Origin: a virus
Direction: 5' to 3' (one strand)
IMG/VR virus record: IMGVR_UViG_3300032223_000637
Coordinates: 1-54,163 of that record
Length of the DNA stretch: 54,163 nucleotides
A program made the translations under genes and the position numbers. Within the stretch, counting starts at the first letter, position 1. Every line of letters starts with the position of its first letter. This document shows, piece by piece, positions 31,791-39,775 of the stretch. The notes beneath the pieces were generated by a model. That model had not been told where the DNA came from, searched no databases, and saw only the letters and a program-made list of their open reading frames with translations.

Positions 31791-32869
31791 TGGCTAAAGC
31801 ATTTGACATTTCTAAATTTAGAAAGTCAATCACTAAGTCTATTGAAGGTCTAAGTATTGGTTTTAACGATCCTAAAGATTGGGTTTCGACCAATAACTTT
31901 GCACTCAACTATTTGATTAGTGGCGACTTCTACAAAGGTATACCTTTAGGTAAAGTAACTGTATTCGCAGGCGAATCCGGCGCAGGTAAATCATTTATCT
32001 GTTCAGGTAATCTTGTTGCTAACGCACAGAAAGCAGGCATCTATCCTATCTTAATTGATACAGAAAATGCTCTAGACGAAGATTGGTTAAAGGCACTTGA
32101 TGTTGATACAAGCCCAGATAAGTTGTTGAAACTTAATATGGCAATGATCGACGATGTGGCTAAAACTATCACTGAGTTCGTTGCAGAATACAAAACAATG
32201 AACGAAGAAGATCGTCCAAAGATCTTGTTTGTTATTGACTCGCTAGGTATGTTGCTAACCCCAACAGACGTTAATCAGTTTGAAGCAGGTGATTTGAAAG
32301 GTGATATGGGCCGTAAGCCTAAAGCACTGACAGCACTGGTTCGTAACTGTGTTAATATGTTTGGTAGTTACAATATCGGTCTTGTAGCAACTAATCACAC
32401 ATACGCTTCACAAGATATGTTTGATCCAGATGACAAGATCAGTGGTGGTCAAGGCTTTATCTATGCAAGTTCGATTGTAGTAGCAATGCGCAAATTGAAA
32501 CTTAAAGAAGATGAAGATGGTAATAAGATTTCAGAAGTCAAGGGTATTCGTGCCGCCTGTAAGGTAATGAAGACACGCTACGCTAAACCTTTTGAAAGTG
32601 TACAAGTAAAAATTCCTTACGAAACAGGTATGAATCCATATAGTGGACTGGTCGACTTGTTTGAAGGCAAAGGGTTGCTCAAGAAGGAAGGAAATAGCCT
32701 TGTATACACAACTGCTGATGGGGAGATCATCAAACAGTTCCGCAAAGCCTGGGAAAGAAATGAAAATGAAGGACTTGATAAAGTTATGCAAGACATTTCT
32801 AAACACGGTGAAAAATCCGTTTCAGAGATAACTACTACAGTTGAACCTGAAACGGAGGGAGCTGAATGA
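31790..32869 (+). CDS. uvsX: UvsX RecA-like recombinase
   Basis: A 359-residue protein from ATG 31790, the start that overlaps the upstream stop. Walker A is GESGAGKS at residues 61-68; an ILIDTEN strand, LFVIDSLGML (Walker B) and ATNHTYASQDMFDPDDKISGGQGFIYASSIVVAM (loop 2 and following) are typical. UvsX polymerises on ssDNA, displaces gp32 with UvsY help, and drives recombination-dependent replication. It is followed by coupled small genes, the second UvsY-like. Confidence 0.95.
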   Translation: MAKAFDISKFRKSITKSIEGLSIGFNDPKDWVSTNNFALNYLISGDFYKGIPLGKVTVFAGESGAGKSFICSGNLVANAQKAGIYPILIDTENALDEDWLKALDVDTSPDKLLKLNMAMIDDVAKTITEFVAEYKTMNEEDRPKILFVIDSLGMLLTPTDVNQFEAGDLKGDMGRKPKALTALVRNCVNMFGSYNIGLVATNHTYASQDMFDPDDKISGGQGFIYASSIVVAMRKLKLKEDEDGNKISEVKGIRAACKVMKTRYAKPFESVQVKIPYETGMNPYSGLVDLFEGKGLLKKEGNSLVYTTADGEIIKQFRKAWERNENEGLDKVMQDISKHGEKSVSEITTTVEPETEGAE

Positions 32870-33108
32870 AGGACGACTTAATTGCCGATCTTTGGAATAT
32901 TGTTTCTGAACATATTCCAGAAAAACAAAAGAAAGATGTATCCGCAGACTTTGTAAATGCCTTGTTAGATCACGGTATCAAAGAGTCTGTTTTAGATAAC
33001 TTACTTGGAATCGATCCTTACCTAGACCAAGCCATTGAGTATGCAACTGATGGCGATGACTATGGTGAAGATGAAGGTGACGAGTATGACGATTATGATG
33101 AGGCTTAA
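32866..33108 (+). CDS. Small acidic protein downstream of uvsX
   Basis: An 80-residue protein with an N-terminal helical domain (LIADLWNIVSEHIPEKQKKDVSADFVNALLDHGIKESVLDNLLGIDPYLDQAIEYA) and an Asp/Glu/Tyr-rich tail of about 20 residues. The start overlaps the uvsX stop (ATGA) and the stop overlaps the next start (TAATG). Homologues follow uvsX in T4-like cyanophages. Its function is unknown; the acidic tail resembles interaction tails of ssDNA-protein partners. Confidence 0.75.
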   Translation: MKDDLIADLWNIVSEHIPEKQKKDVSADFVNALLDHGIKESVLDNLLGIDPYLDQAIEYATDGDDYGEDEGDEYDDYDEA

Positions 33109-33563
33109 TGAACTGGTACGATAAAGTTTCTAAGGATATTAGTAATATCCCAGATGCCGTGGCTTATTATGAAGCCGAATTACAGGCAGCAAAAGTAGAT
33201 ACTCGCATAGCGGGAAACTTAGAGAAAGCTGCTGCTAATATGCCTGGCATTGTAGAAAACCGATTCAACCAGCTTCAAGAAATCGAAGCGATTCTAGAGT
33301 ATTTGAATATTGAATTGCGTCGACTCAGAAGCAGTCATTTTCGTAAGTATCTTGAAAACTATCAAAGGTCCTTGTCTTCTAGAGACTGTGAAAAGTTTGT
33401 AGAAGGCGAGGCCGATGTAGTTGATTTTGAAAAAATTATCAATGACTTTGCCTTATTACGCAACAAATGGCTAGGCATTATCAAAGCACTTGACATTAAA
33501 CAATGGCAAGTATCTAACATCGTTAAACTAAGAACTGCTGGTCTGGAAGACGCTACCCTATAA
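33108..33563 (+). CDS. UvsY-like recombination mediator (tentative)
   Basis: A 151-residue all-helical protein. The C-terminal half, YQRSLSSRDCEKFVEGEADVVDFEKIINDFALLRNKWLGIIKALDIKQWQVSNIVKLRTAGLED, parallels the end of T4 UvsY (tyrosine/serine-rich turn, long helix ending ...IKHIQDMRAFEAG) in spacing and character. UvsY loads UvsX on gp32-covered ssDNA. The position two genes behind uvsX in a coupled operon supports this. The similarity is not strong enough by eye to be certain; this is a conserved cyanophage-type gene in any case. Confidence 0.55.
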   Translation: MNWYDKVSKDISNIPDAVAYYEAELQAAKVDTRIAGNLEKAAANMPGIVENRFNQLQEIEAILEYLNIELRRLRSSHFRKYLENYQRSLSSRDCEKFVEGEADVVDFEKIINDFALLRNKWLGIIKALDIKQWQVSNIVKLRTAGLEDATL

Positions 33564-33573
33564 AGTACGTAGA

Positions 33574-33579
33574 TAAATA
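33574..33579 (+). promoter_or_regulatory. Late-type promoter box TAAATA for the glycan island
   Basis: AGATAAATATCTTGGGAGAGCTTATG: the box is followed by a GGGAGAG ribosome site and the ATG at 33594. It is the only promoter seen for the eight overlapping genes up to 39744. Confidence 0.6.
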
Positions 33580-33593
33580 TCTTGGGAGAGCTT

Positions 33594-34208
33594 ATGAAAG
33601 AACCAAGATTAACTAGAGTATTTTTTGATAGTATATGGCAAGGGCCTCCGGGGTTCTACGTTGAAATCGGTGCGTGGGATGGTCGAAGAAAGAACAGTAC
33701 CATTTTGCTTGAGAAGGCAGGATGGGATGGTGTTTGTATCGAAGCATCTCCTGTAAGCTACCAACAATTAATCAAAAATAGAAAATGCCGCTGTCTTAAT
33801 GTAGCGGTATATGATCGCGACGGCGAAGTAGATTTTGCTGTATTTCCAGATAGACCAGAATGGAATGGCATCATCGAAACCTACGATGCACTGCATATGG
33901 AACTCTTTGAAAGCGATGAGCCTAGGAGAGGATCTCGTTCGTCTGATGCTACTGAACTAATCAAAGTTCCCTGCAAGTCGTGGAATAGTTTAGAGCTCCC
34001 GTCACATATTGATTATCTTCAAATTGACGTTGAAGGCGCCGAATTAGCAATACTTCAATGTATCGATTGGTCAACTACAACTATAAAATATATCTGTCTA
34101 GAAGATAACAATAGACACAAAGGTTTTACAGATTATCAAGATTTTATGGAAAGCATCGGCTATCACGCAATCGCTAGTCAACACGTGGATTGGTTATATA
34201 CAAAATGA
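33594..34208 (+). CDS. FkbM-family SAM-dependent methyltransferase
   Basis: A 204-residue protein from ATG 33594, which has GGGAG five bases upstream. YVEIGAWDG (residues 22-30) is the SAM-binding loop, STILLEKAGWDGVCIEASPVSYQQLIKNR gives the second strand and acidic ribose ligand, and IDYLQIDVEGAELAIL is the hallmark FkbM motif IDVEG-x-E. Family members O-methylate sugars in glycan and natural product pathways. It is the first gene of the glycan island, so it probably methylates a phage- or host-surface glycan. Its stop overlaps the next ATG (ATGA). Confidence 0.85.
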   Translation: MKEPRLTRVFFDSIWQGPPGFYVEIGAWDGRRKNSTILLEKAGWDGVCIEASPVSYQQLIKNRKCRCLNVAVYDRDGEVDFAVFPDRPEWNGIIETYDALHMELFESDEPRRGSRSSDATELIKVPCKSWNSLELPSHIDYLQIDVEGAELAILQCIDWSTTTIKYICLEDNNRHKGFTDYQDFMESIGYHAIASQHVDWLYTK

Positions 34209-34966
34209 AAAAGATCGTACTCATCACAGGCGGATTTGATCCTATACACTCAGGACACATTTCCTATATCAAAGAAGCAAAATCACTAGGTGATATTCTA
34301 GTCGTAGGCATCAACAGCGATGCTTGGCTAGAACGTAAAAAAGGTCGGGCGTTTATGCCTTATCGTGAACGATCGGCAGTGATTCATAATATTATAGGAG
34401 TTGACTTTGTTATCGATTTCGACGACAGCGATGGCTCCGCAAAACACGCAATCGAAATGGTTCGTAAAAGTTATCCTACAGATCAAATCATTTTTGCCAA
34501 CGGCGGGGATCGCACACATTTAGATATTCCGGAAATGGATATCAAAGATGATAATTTAATCTTTGCATTTGGTGTCGGTGGCTTTGACAAACAAAATTCC
34601 AGTCGTTGGATTTTACAAGAATGGAAAGCACCTAAGACAGAAAGACCTTGGGGATACTATCGTGTACTTCACGAAGTACCTGGTATGAAAGTCAAAGAAC
34701 TAACAATTAATCCAGGACAAAAGCTCAGTATGCAACGACATCAATTTCGTGCAGAATACTGGATTGTCAGTGAAGGTCGTGCTAATGTTAACAGTATAAT
34801 GCCTGGTGGTTATTCATTACCAACGACTGAATTAGCAAAGCACGAGGAATACAAAGTACCAGTTAACGAATGGCATCAACTGTGCAACACCAGCGATGAA
34901 CCGGTTAAGATTGTAGAAATACAATACGGAGAACAGTGTATAGAAGAGGATATCGAACGCAAATGA
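34205..34966 (+). CDS. Fusion: cytidylyltransferase-like domain plus mannose-6-phosphate isomerase type II cupin
   Basis: A 253-residue protein from ATG 34205. Residues 1-135 form a nucleotidyltransferase of the TagD/RfaE C-terminal type: GGFDPIHSGH at 9-18 carries the HxGH motif, and the ISSTxxR-like end is replaced by an NSSRWI segment. Residues 145-253 form a cupin: ERPWGYYRVL, the QRHQFRAEYW metal motif (177-186), and a VPVNEWHQLCN segment as in the sugar isomerase domain of mannose-1-phosphate guanylyltransferases. Inferred role: activation and isomerisation of a sugar for the adjacent transferases. The combination in one small protein is uncommon. Overlaps on both sides are ATGA. Confidence 0.8.
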   Translation: MKKIVLITGGFDPIHSGHISYIKEAKSLGDILVVGINSDAWLERKKGRAFMPYRERSAVIHNIIGVDFVIDFDDSDGSAKHAIEMVRKSYPTDQIIFANGGDRTHLDIPEMDIKDDNLIFAFGVGGFDKQNSSRWILQEWKAPKTERPWGYYRVLHEVPGMKVKELTINPGQKLSMQRHQFRAEYWIVSEGRANVNSIMPGGYSLPTTELAKHEEYKVPVNEWHQLCNTSDEPVKIVEIQYGEQCIEEDIERK

Positions 34967-35646
34967 TACCAGTGTTTATTGGCTACGATCCTAGAGAAGC
35001 TATAGCTTTCCACGTCTGTGTCAATAGTATTATTAGACACGCAAGTCAACCTGTGCAGATTATTCCTGTGGCATTAAATCTTTTTAAAGATTACACAGAA
35101 TCACACAATGACGGAAGTAATACTTTTATATACAGTAGATTTTTAGTTCCGTATTTGATGCATTGGCAGGACTGGGCGATCTTCATCGACGGTGATATGA
35201 TTGTTCGAGACGACATCGTAAAACTTTGGGAACTAAGAGAACTAGACAAAGATGTAATGGTTGTCAAACACGATTATAAGACTAAGATGAAAACAAAATA
35301 TCTTGGTTCAAAGAATGAAGACTATCCAAGAAAGAACTGGTCTAGTGTTATACTTTGGAATTGCAGTAGCTTTCCTAATAGAAAACTCACTCCGGAGTTT
35401 GTACAAAATTCACCAGGATCTGTGCTACATAGATTCAGTTGGATCGACGATAGTCGCATCGGAGAACTTCCGAAAGAGTGGAATTGGTTGCCAGACGAGT
35501 ATGGTCCTAATCCAGATGCCAAGCTGCTACACTATACACTAGGCACACCTAGTTTCCACGAGTTTGCTACAACGCCAATGGGTGACGAATGGCATAGAGA
35601 GCGAATTTTTACCGAATACTGCCAGCAAAATGATCTTCCTAAGTAA
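34963..35646 (+). CDS. GT-A fold glycosyltransferase
   Basis: A 227-residue protein from ATG 34963. MIPVFIGYDPREAIAFHVCVNSI is the usual start of small GT8-like enzymes, and D76-G-D78 in FIDGDM is the metal/nucleotide-sugar binding DxD. The C-terminal LLHYTLGTPSFHEF carries the His expected for metal coordination in this family. It transfers a sugar from a nucleotide-sugar donor; the acceptor is unknown. It overlaps its neighbours at both ends and shares its fold with the 37316 and 38127 genes. Confidence 0.82.
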   Translation: MIPVFIGYDPREAIAFHVCVNSIIRHASQPVQIIPVALNLFKDYTESHNDGSNTFIYSRFLVPYLMHWQDWAIFIDGDMIVRDDIVKLWELRELDKDVMVVKHDYKTKMKTKYLGSKNEDYPRKNWSSVILWNCSSFPNRKLTPEFVQNSPGSVLHRFSWIDDSRIGELPKEWNWLPDEYGPNPDAKLLHYTLGTPSFHEFATTPMGDEWHRERIFTEYCQQNDLPK

Positions 35647-36406
35647 AGATGGAGTTGACGAATACGTCAATATGTTTGCCCGAGGTATGGGGTGCGAGCC
35701 TACTGATACCAATGATTTTGTCTATGAAGATAGCAGTGATCCTATTGTGTTACGTGGAATACTTAAACACAAGATAATGAAACAGTGTTGGGCCGATGGC
35801 CGAGATTTCTACTACATCGATACTGGGTATTTTGGCAACGAAGGCACGTGGAAATATTGGCATAGGATCGTAAAAAATAATCTACAACACGGTGAAATCA
35901 TTACAAGACCCGATGATAGATTTAAAAAATTCAACAAGACATTTCAACCTTGGAAGAAGAATGGCAGTAAAATTCTAATTGCTAAACCAGACGAAAAACC
36001 CTGCAAGTTCTATAATATTGACCTAGACAAGTGGGTAGAACAAACTGTTGATAACATTAAGAAATACACCGACAGACCAGTAGTAGTACGTGAACGAGCA
36101 CCGAAAAGAATAGATAGAATCAAAACTGATACTCTACAAGAAGCCTTAGACAATGATGTGTTTGCTCTTGTAACATTTAACAGTGTAGCTGCGGTAGAGA
36201 GTGTTTTTCACGGTATACCGGCATTTACACTTGCACCAGCAAATGCCGCAAGTCCAGTGGCTCTACAAGATCTAAGTCTAATAGAAAATCCATACTATCC
36301 AGATTATGATAAATTATATGCTTGGGGTTGTCATTTAGCCTACGGACAATTTCACGTTAATGAATTGAAAGATGGATCGGCAATGAGGATATTATTAGAT
36401 GAGTAA
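35630..36406 (+). CDS. GT-B/capsule-synthesis-like protein, paralogue A
   Basis: A 258-residue protein from ATG 35630 inside the end of the preceding gene. The C-terminal half has YTDRPVVVRERAPKR, then ALVTFNSVAAVESVFHGIPAFTLAPANAASPV, a pattern like the KpsC/KpsS (Kdo transferase) and related GT-B capsule proteins in which N-S-x-x-x-x-E-x-x-x-x-G-I-P surrounds the donor site. Two further proteins in the island (36399 and 38908) share HTDR-x-[IV][IV]VR and N-[SN]-S-x-x-x-V-x-A-[IV]-E-G-[IV]-P. Sugar transfer is inferred; no donor specificity is visible. Confidence 0.65.
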   Translation: MIFLSKDGVDEYVNMFARGMGCEPTDTNDFVYEDSSDPIVLRGILKHKIMKQCWADGRDFYYIDTGYFGNEGTWKYWHRIVKNNLQHGEIITRPDDRFKKFNKTFQPWKKNGSKILIAKPDEKPCKFYNIDLDKWVEQTVDNIKKYTDRPVVVRERAPKRIDRIKTDTLQEALDNDVFALVTFNSVAAVESVFHGIPAFTLAPANAASPVALQDLSLIENPYYPDYDKLYAWGCHLAYGQFHVNELKDGSAMRILLDE

Positions 36407-37319
36407 AACTGTAGCAGTCTATTATGCTGGCATTCCTCCTAACAATACTAATCTTGAAAAAAGATATGTGTTAGAAAAATTTGCACAAGGAGTGCGTACT
36501 TCTGACGACAATGTAAAAGAAGAAAATGGAATGACTTATTATCCCACTGATCTTGCAGTGATACAAGGTTGGGTACACGAAAACAGCAAAGGTACTCCTC
36601 ATTTAAATTTTAGAAATCACGTTATTACAGAACAGTCTCGTGCCGGAAATCATACACTGGCCATTGACAGCAATTTGTTTTTATATAGAGATCCTGGAAA
36701 CACTCAAACATATCTAAGATTTAGTTTAGATGGAATTTTTCCAACGACTGGTTGCTATTTTAATGACACAGTTAATGACACACAGTGGAACAAAATAAAA
36801 CGTGATCTAAACATAGATTTAAAACCGTGGAGACGCAATGACGGCTACATACTTCTTTGCTTACAAAGAAATGGCGGCTGGTCTATGAAAGGATTAAACG
36901 TTATGCAGTGGATGTACGACACTGTTGGGGAGATCCGCAAGCATACCGATAGGGATATCATAGTTAGAGGCCATCCAGGTGATAGATCCAAGAAACACTA
37001 TCTTAAATTTAACATACCGGGCGTTCACCTTAGCAGAAATGAAAATATTTTAGATGATTTTGCCAATGCCTGGGCTACCGTTACATACAATAGTTCTCCA
37101 GGAGTGGCCAGTGCCATCGAAGGAATTCCGGTCTTTGTCACAGACCCTACTCCAAAAAACAGTCAGGCATACGATGTGGCAAATTTGAATTTGGGAGACA
37201 TCGAAAAACCGTTATTACCTCAACGAGAAGAGTGGATTAAGAAAATTAGTATGAGTCATTTCAGTTTTAGAGATTTAGAATCAGGAGAAGCCTGGAAAAT
37301 TATTCGAGAATACCTATGA
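36399..37319 (+). CDS. GT-B/capsule-synthesis-like protein, paralogue B
   Basis: A 306-residue protein. The N-terminus VAVYYAGIPPNNTNLEKRYVLEKFAQGV differs from paralogue A, while the C-terminal part has HTDRDIIVRGHPGDRSK, WATVTYNSSPGVASAIEGIPVFVTDP and a W-rich end, the same order as the 35630 and 38908 proteins. It was probably produced by duplication within the island and then diverged in the N-terminal acceptor domain. The start overlaps the preceding gene by eight bases and its end overlaps the next ATG (ATGA). Confidence 0.65.
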   Translation: MSKTVAVYYAGIPPNNTNLEKRYVLEKFAQGVRTSDDNVKEENGMTYYPTDLAVIQGWVHENSKGTPHLNFRNHVITEQSRAGNHTLAIDSNLFLYRDPGNTQTYLRFSLDGIFPTTGCYFNDTVNDTQWNKIKRDLNIDLKPWRRNDGYILLCLQRNGGWSMKGLNVMQWMYDTVGEIRKHTDRDIIVRGHPGDRSKKHYLKFNIPGVHLSRNENILDDFANAWATVTYNSSPGVASAIEGIPVFVTDPTPKNSQAYDVANLNLGDIEKPLLPQREEWIKKISMSHFSFRDLESGEAWKIIREYL

Positions 37320-38125
37320 AAAAATTTGCAGTATGTACAACATTCAATAAAGCCGGTTATAAACGATACGGTCAGCGTATGATCCAAAGTTTCTTAAAAA
37401 ATTGGCCTGGTGATGTCGATTTATATGTCTACGCTGAGGATTGTATAGTAGAGGAAACTGCTGACAATTTAATTTTACGTAGTTGTGAAAAAGATTTACC
37501 GGATCTAATGGCATTTAAAGAACAATGGAAAGATGTTCCTAAGGCCAACGGCGATGTAACCAAAGATCCTGTAAGATCCTCAAGAAAAGATCGAGGAAAA
37601 GGTTTTAAATGGGATGCTGTGAGATTTTCTCACAAGGTGTATTCTATATTCCACTGTGCTAAAAATTGTAAATCTCAAATATTGTTGTGGATGGATGCTG
37701 ATATGTTCTGCCATAGTCCTATTAGCTTAGAAGAAATAGAAAAACTCTGCCCTGATGACCAAGACCTGTGTTTTCTTGGTAGAAAACGTAAATTCAGCGA
37801 GTGTGGACTGTATGCTATGAATTTAAATTCAGCAATGCTTCGTACTTTTTTAAACGAGTTTCAAAGAATGTACGACAATGCAGAGCGAGGAATATTTTAT
37901 CTAGATGAATGGCACGACAGTTTTGTATTTGACGCTGTTAGACAAAAAATGCCATTTCTCAAACAGCTAAATTGGAGCGAAGGACTAATCACAGGTGAAG
38001 GTCATCCGTTGATTAACACTGCTTGGGGTGCATACATCGATCATCTCAAGGGAGCAAGGAAAGATACAGGTAAATCACACCAAGGTGATCTAATTGTTGC
38101 TCGAACAGAACCATATTGGAATTAA
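37316..38125 (+). CDS. GT-A fold glycosyltransferase, paralogue 1
   Basis: A 269-residue protein. MKKFAVCTTFNKAGYKRYGQRMIQSFLKNWPGDVDLYVYAED is a typical donor-binding start; D127-A-D129 in LLWMDADMF is the DxD; residues 155-215 (LYAMNLNSAMLRTFLNEF, YLDEWHDSFVFD) give the acceptor side. It shares the opening MKKFA[VC][CI]T and layout with the next gene, indicating tandem duplication. The start overlaps the preceding stop as ATGA. Confidence 0.8.
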   Translation: MKKFAVCTTFNKAGYKRYGQRMIQSFLKNWPGDVDLYVYAEDCIVEETADNLILRSCEKDLPDLMAFKEQWKDVPKANGDVTKDPVRSSRKDRGKGFKWDAVRFSHKVYSIFHCAKNCKSQILLWMDADMFCHSPISLEEIEKLCPDDQDLCFLGRKRKFSECGLYAMNLNSAMLRTFLNEFQRMYDNAERGIFYLDEWHDSFVFDAVRQKMPFLKQLNWSEGLITGEGHPLINTAWGAYIDHLKGARKDTGKSHQGDLIVARTEPYWN

Positions 38126-38126
38126 A

Positions 38127-38918
38127 ATGAAAAAATTTGCCTGTATAACGTCAATGAACCAAGAGTATTTTGACCACGTGGGTCGAGCCTGCGTTGAAAC
38201 CTACGCAAACTTCTGGCCAAGAAATATTACTTTATATGTCTACAACGAGTATATGCCATTTTTTAAGAAACGCAAGAACATTGCTGAATTTAGATGGGAT
38301 GTTCTAGGAGAAGAATTTGAAAAATTCTGTGATAGAACCGATAATTCAAGAATTGTAACATTTGCTAAGAAAGCATTTCCAATTATACACGCAATGGAGT
38401 ATCTAGACTGTGATAGATTAATCTGGATCGATGCAGATGTCTCAACAAAAATGCCAATCAATCAACAGTTACTGGATATGATAAGTCCAGACGATGTATT
38501 AAGCACACATTTTGGTGTTAAACACGAATGGCCAAGCGAAGATGATCCAGACAGGATTAGTTTTAGTTGCGAAACAGGATTTTTTATCTTAAACAAACGT
38601 CATCCGATGTTTGAAGATTTCAAAAATCTCTATAGAGATTATTACACACAAGATCTAGGCTACGATTTACGTAGATTCTATGACGGTGAAGTATATGGTG
38701 CTGTAGTTAATGAACTAGAGCAACGTGGTGCAAAGATGTTTGAACTAAATCCAGAACAAACACATAAAACTCCAATACCACGTAGTGTGATTGCTCCATA
38801 TCTACAGCATTACAAAGCAGGAGCCAAGGACTCGATAAGCAATGAGGAAATTCTTGCATTGATTGACGAAAAACAATCCATAAGAGAGAAAATGGAAGGC
38901 GACCCTGATGAAGTTTAG
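38127..38918 (+). CDS. GT-A fold glycosyltransferase, paralogue 2
   Basis: A 263-residue protein from ATG 38127, one base after the previous stop. MKKFACITSMNQEYFDHVGRACVETYANFWPRNITLYVYNE mirrors the previous protein; D102-A-D104 in LIWIDADV is the DxD; SCETGFFILNKRHPMFEDF and DGEVYGAVV parallel its acceptor region. It lacks the roughly 25-residue insertion (Lys/Arg-rich) before the DxD seen in paralogue 1. It overlaps the next gene by 11 bases. Confidence 0.8.
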   Translation: MKKFACITSMNQEYFDHVGRACVETYANFWPRNITLYVYNEYMPFFKKRKNIAEFRWDVLGEEFEKFCDRTDNSRIVTFAKKAFPIIHAMEYLDCDRLIWIDADVSTKMPINQQLLDMISPDDVLSTHFGVKHEWPSEDDPDRISFSCETGFFILNKRHPMFEDFKNLYRDYYTQDLGYDLRRFYDGEVYGAVVNELEQRGAKMFELNPEQTHKTPIPRSVIAPYLQHYKAGAKDSISNEEILALIDEKQSIREKMEGDPDEV

Positions 38919-39744
38919 ACTATACCGAGAACACGGTGCATTGAACAGTGTGCCTATTTTTGATGCCTTTGAACAGGGATTGAAAAAATTAGGCCACACG
39001 GTTGTTGACAGCAATGAAGATGTAGCAGTGATATGGTCAATTTTGTGGAATGGACGTATGAATGCCAATAAAATGGTCTATGATGAATGCCAACGTAACA
39101 ACAAGCCAGTGTTGATTCTTGAAGTTGGCACATTGAAAAGAGGTAAGACCTGGAAGGTATCTATCAATCATATCAATAGATTAGGCACGTTTGGTAACGA
39201 TTCTGACCTCGATGAAAATAGACCACAAAAATTAGGAATTTCGCTGAAAGAGCCGAAAACTATCCGACGTCGAGAAATACTAATTGCCTGCCAACACGAA
39301 CGCAGTTTGCAGTGGGAGGGGATGCCACCTATGAGTCATTGGGTATCGAGTATGGTTAGTCAGATCAAATCTCATACTGATCGGCACATAGTGGTGAGAC
39401 CCCATCCAAGGTCGTCTCTACCACTAACTACCTCAGATTTTACGGTGTCTGTACCTAAACGTGTTACAGACTCTTATGACGACTTTGACATCGACTATGA
39501 CTATCATTGTGTAGTCAACCACAACAGTGGTCCAGCTGTACAAGCAGCTATCGAAGGTGTACCAGTGATATGTGACTCATCAAGTTTAGCCGGAATTTTG
39601 AGTGGAAAATTTGAAGAAATTGAAAATATCATATTGCCTGATAGAACTGAATGGTTTTTGAAACTAGCTCACACTGAATGGCTTGAAGAAGAAATTGCGC
39701 AAGGCATACCACTACAAAGGTTAGAAAAATATTTAAAAGGTTGA
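38908..39744 (+). CDS. GT-B/capsule-synthesis-like protein, paralogue C
   Basis: A 278-residue protein. MKFRLYREHGALNSVPIFDAFEQGLKKLGHTVV is a Rossmann-like start; the C-terminal domain carries HTDRHIVVRPHPRSS and VVNHNSGPAVQAAIEGVPVICDSSS, the same motifs as the two earlier paralogues. The RPHP motif is typical of CDP-glycerol/capsule transferases and supports sugar- or polyol-phosphate transfer. It is the last gene of the island; its TGA stop lies within the -35 element of the next promoter. Confidence 0.68.
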   Translation: MKFRLYREHGALNSVPIFDAFEQGLKKLGHTVVDSNEDVAVIWSILWNGRMNANKMVYDECQRNNKPVLILEVGTLKRGKTWKVSINHINRLGTFGNDSDLDENRPQKLGISLKEPKTIRRREILIACQHERSLQWEGMPPMSHWVSSMVSQIKSHTDRHIVVRPHPRSSLPLTTSDFTVSVPKRVTDSYDDFDIDYDYHCVVNHNSGPAVQAAIEGVPVICDSSSLAGILSGKFEEIENIILPDRTEWFLKLAHTEWLEEEIAQGIPLQRLEKYLKG

Positions 39745-39769
39745 CATTCAGTATTGCTGGTGCTATACT
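39741..39769 (+). promoter_or_regulatory. Consensus sigma-70 promoter giving a predicted leaderless mRNA
   Basis: Perfect TTGACA (39741-39746), 17-base spacer, TATACT (39764-39769), then GAATAA and the ATG at 39776. Six bases after the -10 is the usual +1, so the start codon itself is the predicted transcription start. The -35 contains the stop of the glycan island. Confidence 0.78.
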
Positions 39770-39775
39770 GAATAA

